Source: Pirellulaceae bacterium (GTDB taxonomy: Bacteria; Planctomycetota; Planctomycetia; Pirellulales; Pirellulaceae). From it: a stretch of 5,017 bases of DNA. The translations under genes were made by a program, and so were the position numbers. The notes beneath the pieces were generated by a model, which was not told the DNA's origin, searched no databases, and worked only from the letters and a program-made list of their open reading frames with translations. Below are positions 1 to 5,017 of the stretch, one piece after another (positions within the stretch are counted from its first letter, which is position 1; each line of letters starts with the position of its first letter). Location of the stretch: NCBI GenBank assembly GCA_020846515.1, contig JADLDX010000850.1:1-5017 (forward strand), given 5' to 3'.

Positions 1-89
1 ACTAGGAGTTGTAAGTCTATTAGAGATCTGGACCAAGCTTGCTTCTAAGAGACGAACCGCCTAGTGCGGACCCGCATGCTAGGTGGTGT

Positions 90-122
90 GGGAGGGTCCC
101 GCAGCAATGCGGGCCCTATCCC
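90..122. terminator. GC-rich hairpin in the left intergenic region
   Basis: GGGAGGG-T-CCCGC pairs with GCGGG-CCC-TAT-CCC around the loop AGCAAT, giving a long GC stem with small bulges. An alternative 5' arm exists: CCCGCAT at 71-77 is perfectly complementary to ATGCGGG at 107-113. No T tract follows on either strand. It may mark the 3' end of a gene to the left of the window or belong to a repeated intergenic element; neither can be decided here. Confidence 0.35.
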
Positions 123-161
123 GATTCCCCGTGTCTTAGCGTTACAGACAAAGTGTGTTTG

Positions 162-194
162 TGCTAGCAATAAACGATTGCGTGTGTCCCCGGG
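162..194. repeat. 33-base imperfect direct repeat, copy A
   Basis: This is the partner of copy B at 271-303, in the same orientation. It has the same TGCTAGCAA start and TGTGTCCCCGGG end. A further isolated TGCTAGC lies between the copies at 237-243 but lacks the second half of the repeat. Confidence 0.5.
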
Positions 195-270
195 TGTTCG
201 TGGCAAAGTCATGGCCTACACACATAATCAGGATAATGCTAGCGTCGCTTCATCCGGTCGCATGGGTAAT

Positions 271-303
271 TGCTAGCAAAAATGCAATGCCTGTGTCCCC
301 GGG
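271..303. repeat. 33-base imperfect direct repeat, copy B
   Basis: It begins with the palindrome TGCTAGCA and ends with TGTGTCCCCGGG, at the same spacing as copy A at 162-194. By hand alignment 27 of 33 positions agree without gaps: both ends are perfectly conserved (9 and 12 bases) and all six differences fall in the middle. The copies start 109 bases apart. Conserved ends with a variable middle suggest a binding site or a dispersed intergenic repeat family. Confidence 0.5.
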
Positions 304-346
304 CGATGACGTGGATGTTCGGTCGGTTGGGAAACGTGTCTCCGCA

Positions 347-370
347 GGAGCGTCGACCGCGTCGACCTCC
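347..370 (-). terminator. Strong GC hairpin downstream of folK
   Basis: On the minus strand, 27 bases after the folK stop, GGAGGTCGAC-GCG-GTCGAC-G-CTCC folds into a 10-bp stem with one bulged G and a three-base loop. On the plus strand the same bases include a perfect 9-bp tandem repeat, GCGTCGACC (350-358 and 359-367). No T tract follows, so it is not a textbook intrinsic terminator. It could stabilise the 3' end of the mRNA or assist termination by another route. Confidence 0.42.
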
Positions 371-396
371 CGGAGGCATTGCGTCTAGTTCACGTT

Positions 397-1389
397 CTAC
401 GGCAACGCATCCATGGCTTCGACCGGGCAGTCCATCGCCTCGAGCGCCGCCACAATCTCGTGCTGAGCCCACACCAGATCGTCCGTCGACAACATGTAAC
501 GCGGACCGGCTAGCGGCCATCGATTGACCGACCATTGGCGATCAGACGGGCCAACACTCAGACCCAGCCACTGAGCGGACTCACGATGGATATCTTCCCA
601 GGCAGCGCCCGAGCGTTCGATGGGAGATGCCAGCAAAAACAACATCTTGGCCGCTGGCAGGATCGACCATTGGCTCGCGTCCTCGTACCTTAAGTCTTGC
701 AGTTGGCTGGCGGGTACCAGGCCCAGCCACCGGCCGGTCGTTGGTGCCTGATCGGGCTGTAGCCCGACCGGCGGTACTGTCTGGTCTGTTTTCTCATGTT
801 TTGACAGTGCAACCAATTGCGGTGTGATCCACTGGCATTGCGAAGTGGCGGCGGCAGCTTCCAACAGACCTTGGTCTCGGTGCAGATCATGGCTGACCAA
901 CGCAATGCTGGCTGGACCACGGCGGAGCCCTTGAGCCAGCCGATCTAGTCGCATTCCCGAAACCGGTTCTTGCCAGTGGGCAGCGACATCCAGGGCAGGT
1001 TCAAGAATAAACCGGCGCATCACCATGCGTGGATGAGGGAGTTTGAAGTGCTGAGTCCAAATGCATTGGTCGTCAAACAGCAAGACGTCCAGATCGATGC
1101 GCCGCGCTTCCCAACGTTCTTGGCGAACCCTACCCAGCGCCTGCTCTACTTCGCGGACTACGTGCCAGACATCCCAGGGCGAACAATCAATCAGATTTAG
1201 AGCCGCCACGGCATTCATAAACGGTGGCTGGCCCGTTGGTCCTCCCACCGCCGGCGTGCGAAACAAGCGACTGATTTGAAAGTCTTGGAGTTTCCCGGCC
1301 AATAGCGACTGCAATTGGTGCGCAGCCTGATTGATGGTAACGGCCGGTTGCCCCAGATTGGCTCCAAAACTGATCAAGCACCGCGCCAT
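397..1389 (-). CDS. folK: HPPK (FolK) with a long C-terminal extension
   Basis: The N-terminal 160 residues are 6-hydroxymethyl-7,8-dihydropterin pyrophosphokinase, which transfers pyrophosphate from ATP to the pterin just before dihydropteroate synthase in folate synthesis (cytoplasm). Markers are the start ISFGANLGQP (6-15), PPFMNAVAAL (55-64), the signature RWEARRIDLDVLLF (92-105) with the two Mg-binding aspartates (99, 101), and LPHPRMVMRRFILEPAL (117-133). The signature normally reads RWGPRTIDLD; Glu 94 replaces the usual Gly. Standard FolK proteins have about 160-180 residues, whereas this one has 330. Residues 160-330 look folded, with alternating hydrophobic strands and helices (SIALVSHDL, AAKMLFLLASP, LVWAQHEIVAALEAM), but contain no P-loop. 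Their ending faintly recalls the C-terminal part of nucleoside kinases, which is weak evidence. The ATG follows the upstream stop by three bases (TAA TTA ATG) and no clear Shine-Dalgarno site is seen, so translational coupling is likely. Confidence 0.9.
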   Translation of the reverse strand: MARCLISFGANLGQPAVTINQAAHQLQSLLAGKLQDFQISRLFRTPAVGGPTGQPPFMNAVAALNLIDCSPWDVWHVVREVEQALGRVRQERWEARRIDLDVLLFDDQCIWTQHFKLPHPRMVMRRFILEPALDVAAHWQEPVSGMRLDRLAQGLRRGPASIALVSHDLHRDQGLLEAAAATSQCQWITPQLVALSKHEKTDQTVPPVGLQPDQAPTTGRWLGLVPASQLQDLRYEDASQWSILPAAKMLFLLASPIERSGAAWEDIHRESAQWLGLSVGPSDRQWSVNRWPLAGPRYMLSTDDLVWAQHEIVAALEAMDCPVEAMDALP

Positions 1390-1392
1390 TAA

Positions 1393-2100
1393 TTAGCGCA
1401 CACTAATCACATGCCAGGTTGCAGATCCAGCATGATACTCACGCGAAATCGTCACGTTGACCTTGTCACCTCCATTAGGTGCGGCATTGATCAAACTGAC
1501 CATTACGTGCATCGTGTTGCCTTGAGTCTTCATGACACGTACACCCCCGTTGTATACCCACTTGGCTTCATCACCCAAGGCCACGATCTGCTTAACGGCC
1601 GTCTCAGTCTTGAAAGCATCCAAGGTCTGCTTGGTGAGTTCATCAGTTAAGCGATAGAAATCTTCCAGCGAGGTGCCAGCCACTTGTCGTTGTGTTTCAG
1701 GCTTGGTCAATTCATGGGCTTCGAGCAACTTTTTCTCGGAGATCATGCCCACAAAGTGGATCGCCATTTGGCTGGCCACATCATACAAATATTGATCTCG
1801 CATCCGGCTGCTGGTGTAACTCCACAGGCCAAAGGCGAGTGCCATGAACAACCCGGCCAGCGTCATCCACTGACCGCTAGCAGCATCGTTGTTGCGCAGT
1901 ACCAGAAAGGCTACTAAACTTAGGGCTACGGCCAAGATCGGTAAAGCAATCAGATCGAGGCTGAACAGGACAAGCGAACTGCCGACGCCAGCCAGCAGGC
2001 TGCAAATTGCCAGTCGGCTGAGCGGTGGCCGCGCCGGCGTGAGATATTGATTTTCTTCGCTCGCAAAGATCGGTCGCTCAGATAGCGATTCCACTGCCAT
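1393..2100 (-). CDS. Hypothetical membrane protein with soluble C-terminal domain
   Basis: I do not recognise this 235-residue protein. After a polar N-terminus (1-27) there are two adjacent hydrophobic stretches, roughly 29-47 and 50-69, and a third at about 79-95 (MTLAGLFMALAFGLWSY). This suggests three membrane helices. The remaining 140 residues are soluble: a charged helical part (about 105-175, EKKLLEAHELTK and FYRLTDELTKQ) and then a strand-rich end (WVYNGGVRVM, MHVMVSLINA, KVNVTISREYH, ATWHVISVR) that resembles a small beta-sheet domain. No catalytic motif is visible. The chosen ATG has a GAGG site; a GTG 45 bases upstream would add 15 residues. The TAA stop lies three bases before the folK ATG, so the two are probably cotranscribed and may be translationally coupled. 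The combination of short helices and an accessory domain is typical of lineage-specific planctomycete proteins, but that is an impression. Confidence 0.75.
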   Translation of the reverse strand: MAVESLSERPIFASEENQYLTPARPPLSRLAICSLLAGVGSSLVLFSLDLIALPILAVALSLVAFLVLRNNDAASGQWMTLAGLFMALAFGLWSYTSSRMRDQYLYDVASQMAIHFVGMISEKKLLEAHELTKPETQRQVAGTSLEDFYRLTDELTKQTLDAFKTETAVKQIVALGDEAKWVYNGGVRVMKTQGNTMHVMVSLINAAPNGGDKVNVTISREYHAGSATWHVISVR

Positions 2101-2106
2101 TGTCAG

Positions 2107-2110
2107 CCTC
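2107..2110 (-). promoter_or_regulatory. Ribosome binding site that favours the ATG at 2100
   Basis: GAGG on the minus strand lies six bases before the ATG at 2098-2100, which is good Shine-Dalgarno spacing. The frame also stays open upstream to a GTG at 2143-2145, but I see no comparable site before that codon. This is why the shorter start was chosen for the membrane protein. Confidence 0.55.
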
Positions 2111-2188
2111 GATGTGCTCTGGACGTTCCCTGCGAACCGAGTCACAAGGTATCAAACGCTGTTGCGGGAAATGGGATACAACTGGATG

Positions 2189-2211
2189 AAAATCGGGGGC
2201 GACGATCGCCC
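2189..2211 (-). terminator. Candidate intrinsic terminator after the degenerate ATPase gene
   Basis: On the minus strand, the bases right after the TAA stop form a perfect 6-bp stem, GGGCGA-TCG-TCGCCC (2197-2211). The short spacer CCGA follows, then four Ts (2189-2192). The stem is GC-rich and close to the stop codon, as expected for a Rho-independent terminator. The loop and T tract are short, so termination may be partial, which would let some transcripts continue into the membrane protein and folK genes. Confidence 0.42.
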
Positions 2212-2213
2212 GT

Positions 2214-3563
2214 TTATTTCTTTGGTGCCGGTGGTGCAAAGACACGTTGCAATTCTTGCAGGCTGGTCAAACCCATCGCCACCGTCAAGATGGCTTCTTC
2301 CTGCAAATTGCGGTGCCCTTGCTGCTTGGCCACCGCGCCGACATGGGCCGGCGCTGGTTGTGACAACACAGCCGAGCGAATCGCATCGTTGACCGTTAAA
2401 AACTCGAATACGCCAATCCGGCCGTAGTAACCACGTCCGTCGCATTGCTTGCAAATCTCGATTTCAACCGGATTGCCTTTCGCATCGACTCGTTGTTCCG
2501 GCGGAGGTGGCACAAAGGGCTGGTACAGTGCAGTCACGCGACCGGCCGGAATGCCCAGTTTTTGCAGTAACTGGGGTTGAGGCTGGAACGCCTGCTTGCA
2601 CTTGTCGCACAACCTTCTCATCAGCCGCTGGTTGGTGACCCCGTTGGCCATCTTCATCAACTGTTTGGCCTGGTTTTTATAGGTCACTGCCAAACGAATC
2701 AAGGCTTCAACGGCCGACGGAGCGACCACTTTGGTAATGGCGTGCCGATTCTCCTCCAGCACCTCTTCACATACGGTTTTGACCGTCTCTTCGTTCATGA
2801 AATCTGGCAAAACCAACACGTCGGGTTGTTTTAGCAACAGGCTGGGCAGCAACGTCATGGGTGTTTCGCCGGCTTGGGCGTCGAACAAGTGCTGAGTCAC
2901 ATTGATCAACTCTGGCTCGGCTCCCGCCTTGTCTTCAAAAATATGAAAGTCGCGCACGAACTTGTCAGCCGATTCCAACGCCACCCGCCACATCGTCGGC
3001 AGGCCATGTCCGGGCGGGCCACTGATGATGGCCAGCGACTTGTCGGCGTTGAGCATGGCTTTGACCTGCTCTTGCATTTTGTCGCGCATGCCCAAGTCGC
3101 TCAGCGTTTTGAGGATCGGCTTTTTAGGCTCGATCCGCATCAACACGCGCTCGCCGGTCGGTGTGCCAATCGAGGTGAACTCGATAATCCAGTCACCGTT
3201 GAGCGATAGCGGCAACTTGTTTGACTGACGCGACCGTCGGTCGGCTGGATTGAGCACGCACAAGCGTTTGAGGATGACCAGCACGGGGTCACCCGTGGCG
3301 CGGTCCATTGGTGGCATCGCCTCCCACAATCCATTGACGCGAAAACGCACCGCCACACCTTGTTGTGCATAGTCGAGCATGATCTGGTCGGCGCGATTCT
3401 TCAGAGCCTGCGCTACCAGCATGACCGTCGCCGGGTATTGCTCGACCTGTCGGCAGGCTAACAGCAAACCTTGTTGTTGCTGTTTGTCGCTGACAGGCGG
3501 CTTGAACTCCAGCGGTGGCAAAACGATTTCGCCCGTCGCAGCACTTTTCTTTTTCGACGCCAT
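2214..3563 (-). CDS. Degenerate GspE/PilB-like ATPase (probable pseudo-ATPase)
   Basis: This encodes a 449-residue protein with the architecture of GspE/PilB, the assembly ATPases of type II secretion and type IV pili. A Lys/Gln-rich start (1-32) is followed by an N2-like domain with VRFRVNGLWE (72-81) and GERVLMRIEPK (137-147), the RecA-like domain, then RLMRRLCDKC (313-322) and CKQCDGRGYYGRIGVFEFL (371-389). The latter contain the paired cysteines (319, 322, 371, 374) of the family's zinc module. The ATP site is damaged. Walker A is GPPGHGLPTM (182-191), with Leu and Pro where Lys and Thr are required. The Walker B region is DVLVLPDFMN (248-257) in place of the usual VGEIRD. The His box reads ENRHAITKVV (271-280), and the Asp box keeps only ED (210-211). 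The long open frame shows that the gene is maintained. Hydrolysis is therefore unlikely; a structural or regulatory role beside PilT, encoded 81 bases upstream, is my inference. The N1 domain of full-length PilB appears to be missing. The ATG has only a weak GAG-type ribosome site. Confidence 0.85.
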   Translation of the reverse strand: MASKKKSAATGEIVLPPLEFKPPVSDKQQQQGLLLACRQVEQYPATVMLVAQALKNRADQIMLDYAQQGVAVRFRVNGLWEAMPPMDRATGDPVLVILKRLCVLNPADRRSRQSNKLPLSLNGDWIIEFTSIGTPTGERVLMRIEPKKPILKTLSDLGMRDKMQEQVKAMLNADKSLAIISGPPGHGLPTMWRVALESADKFVRDFHIFEDKAGAEPELINVTQHLFDAQAGETPMTLLPSLLLKQPDVLVLPDFMNEETVKTVCEEVLEENRHAITKVVAPSAVEALIRLAVTYKNQAKQLMKMANGVTNQRLMRRLCDKCKQAFQPQPQLLQKLGIPAGRVTALYQPFVPPPPEQRVDAKGNPVEIEICKQCDGRGYYGRIGVFEFLTVNDAIRSAVLSQPAPAHVGAVAKQQGHRNLQEEAILTVAMGLTSLQELQRVFAPPAPKK

Positions 3564-3644
3564 ACTTGCTCTACAGCTTGAAGGTAAATGAACGGTGAGT
3601 TATCCGGTGGACCAAGTGTCGGGAATCCAATGAATTCGGCGGGC

Positions 3645-4823
3645 CTAAATAATACCAGGCTGGCTGACTTGGATACCCTTGAGCGCCATCTTGAGGGCGT
3701 CTTTATTAGGCGCAACAGCAAAGGCCGTCGGACGATCGATCAATTCCTTGTCGATCAAATCCTTGAGGCTCATCGTAAAATCCTGCATGCCTTCGGCCGC
3801 ACCAATGCGGATCGCATCGGGCAACTTGGAATCCTTGCCTTCCAAGACTAGTTTCTGCACCATGGGCGTAAAGGTCATGATCTCGACGGTCGGCACGCGA
3901 CCTACGCCCGGTTTGATGGATCGCAACAGTTTCTGAGCCACGATGCCTTTCATGTTAAAGGCGATCTCACTCCGAATCGCACCGTGCATCTCTTCTGGGA
4001 ACAAGTCCAAAATACGACCGATGGTCGTTGGGGCGCTGGACGCGTGAATCGTTCCAAACACCAAGTGGCCGGTTTCCGCAGCGTGGATGGCCGTCAAGAA
4101 GGTCTCCTGGTCACGCATCTCACCGACCAGAATGATGTCCGGGTCTTCGCGCACAGCGTGCTTCATCCCGATTTCAAAGTCCCGGACGTCCATGCCGATC
4201 TCGCGCTGGTTGATCAAGCACTTGTCTTCGGTGTACACGAATTCGATTGGGTCCTCAAGCGTCAGGATGTGCTTGCGATAGATCGAGTTAATGTAGTTAA
4301 GCATCGAACCGATGGTCGTGCTTTTTCCCGAACCGGTCACTCCGGCTAGCAGCACCATGCCTTGGTCAAAGTGGCATAGAGTCTCCATCGAAGGCGGCAG
4401 GAACAAACCTTCGAACTTCGGGATATAGTTGTTCACGCGTCGAGCCACCAAGCCGATCTTGCCAAGTTGCTTGAGCATGTTCACGCGAAATCGCCATTTC
4501 ACTCCGTCGACTTCGACGACGTAAGCAAAGTCAGCGCCACCTTCTTCTTCGAAGATGCGACGCGCGCGCTCGTCCATCATCGGGACCAGCAAACGCACCA
4601 TCTCTTCGTTCTCGATGGTCGGACGATTCATCGCGCGCAGGTCACCGTTCACGCGAACGATAGGCGGGTTACCCACCTTCATGTGCAAGTCGCTACCTTG
4701 CAACTTGACCAAGGCGCGGAAAATCTTGTCGACCTCCAACTCCTGACGTTCCTTCAGCAGGTTCCCTACGATGCGGTCGTAGATGGGATCGGACGCTGGA
4801 CCGTTTGCTTCTGCCGTTGCCAT
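3645..4823 (-). CDS. pilT: PilT-family type IV pilus motor ATPase
   Basis: This encodes a 392-residue member of the PilT branch of the secretion ATPases, hexamers at the cytoplasmic base of type IV pili that power pilus retraction. All nucleotide motifs are intact: an N-terminal domain with GSDLHMKVGNPPIVRVNGDL (43-62), arginines in KWRFRVN (109-115), Walker A GVTGSGKST (161-169), Asp box LEDPIEFVY (189-197), Walker B ILVGEMRD (231-238, catalytic Glu 235) and His box TGHLVFGTIHA (251-261). GMQDF (345-349) matches the PilT C-terminal region. There is no cysteine-pair zinc module, which argues for PilT over PilB/GspE. The protein is somewhat longer than usual (about 345-370), with extra residues at both ends. 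The stretch aligned with the AIRNLIRE retraction motif reads MVQKLVLE (321-328), so it is poorly conserved. The ATG has GGAG about 12 bases upstream (4836-4839). It could be a PilU-like or otherwise specialised paralogue; the family call is secure and the retraction role is inferred. Confidence 0.93.
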   Translation of the reverse strand: MATAEANGPASDPIYDRIVGNLLKERQELEVDKIFRALVKLQGSDLHMKVGNPPIVRVNGDLRAMNRPTIENEEMVRLLVPMMDERARRIFEEEGGADFAYVVEVDGVKWRFRVNMLKQLGKIGLVARRVNNYIPKFEGLFLPPSMETLCHFDQGMVLLAGVTGSGKSTTIGSMLNYINSIYRKHILTLEDPIEFVYTEDKCLINQREIGMDVRDFEIGMKHAVREDPDIILVGEMRDQETFLTAIHAAETGHLVFGTIHASSAPTTIGRILDLFPEEMHGAIRSEIAFNMKGIVAQKLLRSIKPGVGRVPTVEIMTFTPMVQKLVLEGKDSKLPDAIRIGAAEGMQDFTMSLKDLIDKELIDRPTAFAVAPNKDALKMALKGIQVSQPGII

Positions 4824-4891
4824 AAGCTCAGTCGTCTCCGGTTGACGAGGTGTGGTTTGCGAGATGAGATGGATCGATGGTTCAGAACGGA

Positions 4892-5017
4892 TCAGGCGGA
4901 CAGTCGAACTGGAATGCCTCTGTCTGCCATAATGCGCTTGGCCTCTTCAATTGTATACTGGCCGAAGTGAAAAATGCTGGCCGCCAGTACAGCATCTGCC
5001 AAACCGAGTTGGATTGC
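4892..5017 (-). CDS. hisF: Imidazole glycerol phosphate synthase cyclase subunit HisF, C-terminal fragment
   Basis: This is the last 41 codons of HisF, ending at a TGA; the rest lies beyond the right edge of the window. HisF is the cytoplasmic (beta-alpha)8-barrel subunit that, using ammonia from the HisH glutaminase, turns PRFAR into imidazole glycerol phosphate and AICAR in histidine biosynthesis. The visible part carries the family's C-terminal signature: [16 protein letters not shown] (residues 7-22 of the fragment), then an EEAK helix and the closing GIPVRL strand. The Ala-Ser of AASIFHF belongs to the phosphate-binding site of the last barrel strands in known HisF proteins. The reading frame is open to the window edge. 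The next gene, on the same strand, starts 68 bases downstream and no strong terminator is visible between them, so read-through into the pilT-like gene is possible. Confidence 0.93.
   Translation of the reverse strand, partial: AIQLGLADAVLAASIFHFGQYTIEEAKRIMADRGIPVRLSA

Larger units (their letters stand above)
1..396. other. Intergenic region without a convincing gene
   Basis: Short open frames exist on both strands, but their translations are rich in Arg, Ser and Pro, lack recognisable domains, overlap one another and have no clear ribosome sites. The region holds two hairpins (90-122 and 347-370) and a pair of direct repeats (162-194 and 271-303). I see no tRNA, rRNA or known riboswitch pattern. 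Confidence 0.6.

Noticed and set aside
2..64. Open frame from the left edge ending in TAG at 62-64, possibly the C-terminus of a plus-strand gene that the 90-122 hairpin would follow.
   Set aside because: Only 20 codons are visible, with no recognisable motif; the frame could be open by chance.
64..388. Several overlapping short plus-strand frames with ATG starts.
   Set aside because: They overlap repeats and hairpins, have low-complexity Arg/Ser/Pro-rich translations, and show no ribosome site or domain.
2101..2145. GTG start at 2145 for the membrane protein.
   Set aside because: The downstream ATG at 2100 has a well-spaced GAGG site and the extra 15 residues look like untranslated leader, although the longer form cannot be excluded.
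2874..3209. A 111-codon plus-strand frame opposite the degenerate ATPase gene.
   Set aside because: It is antisense to a gene with family motifs on both sides of this segment; it is best explained as a shadow frame.
2214..3563. Interpretation of the second ATPase as a sequencing error or recent pseudogene.
   Set aside because: No frameshift or internal stop is present, and flanking family motifs stay in one frame; substitutions are spread over separate motifs, which single errors would not produce.
4467..4970. A 167-codon plus-strand frame opposite the PilT gene.
   Set aside because: It is antisense to a clearly real PilT N-terminus and also runs across the hisF end; its translation has no family features.
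1..5017. CRISPR array, tRNA, rRNA or insertion sequence.
   Set aside because: There are no regularly spaced repeats beyond the two-copy pair, no cloverleaf or rRNA-like sequence was recognised, and no transposase motif appears in any long frame.

Overview
The window is a minus-strand gene cluster from a bacterium. It reads right to left: the 3' end of hisF, a PilT-type ATPase gene, a second GspE/PilB-type ATPase gene with a ruined nucleotide site, a gene for a small membrane protein, and an extended folK. The moderate GC content, loose gene spacing and this mixture of housekeeping and type IV pilus genes suggest a planctomycete, perhaps of the Pirellulaceae. That assignment is inferred from gene style and is not proven by any marker here.

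Layout. Positions 4892-5017 hold the last 41 codons of hisF (histidine biosynthesis), cut by the window edge. Positions 3645-4823 hold a PilT-family hexameric motor ATPase with intact Walker A, Asp box, Walker B and His box. Positions 2214-3563 hold a GspE/PilB-like protein that keeps the fold and the four-cysteine zinc module but has lost the Walker A lysine and threonine and the GE(I/M)RD Walker B motif. It is probably a pseudo-ATPase. A GC hairpin with a short T tract follows it at 2189-2211. Positions 1393-2100 hold an unrecognised protein with about three membrane helices and a soluble C-terminal domain. Only three bases later comes folK (397-1389), the pterin pyrophosphokinase of folate synthesis, with about 170 extra C-terminal residues of unknown role.

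Positions 1-396 contain no convincing gene. They hold two GC-rich hairpins, one just after folK (347-370) and one at 90-122, and two copies of a 33-base imperfect direct repeat (162-194 and 271-303). The arrangement looks like a 3' intergenic region that ends the cluster.

How the genes may work together. The two ATPase-family proteins probably belong to one type IV pilus or related secretion machine, with PilT as the active motor and the degenerate paralogue as a possible structural or regulatory partner. The membrane protein and FolK are translationally close but have no evident functional link to the pilus. The degenerate ATPase is the most noteworthy item, followed by the FolK extension and the repeat pair.
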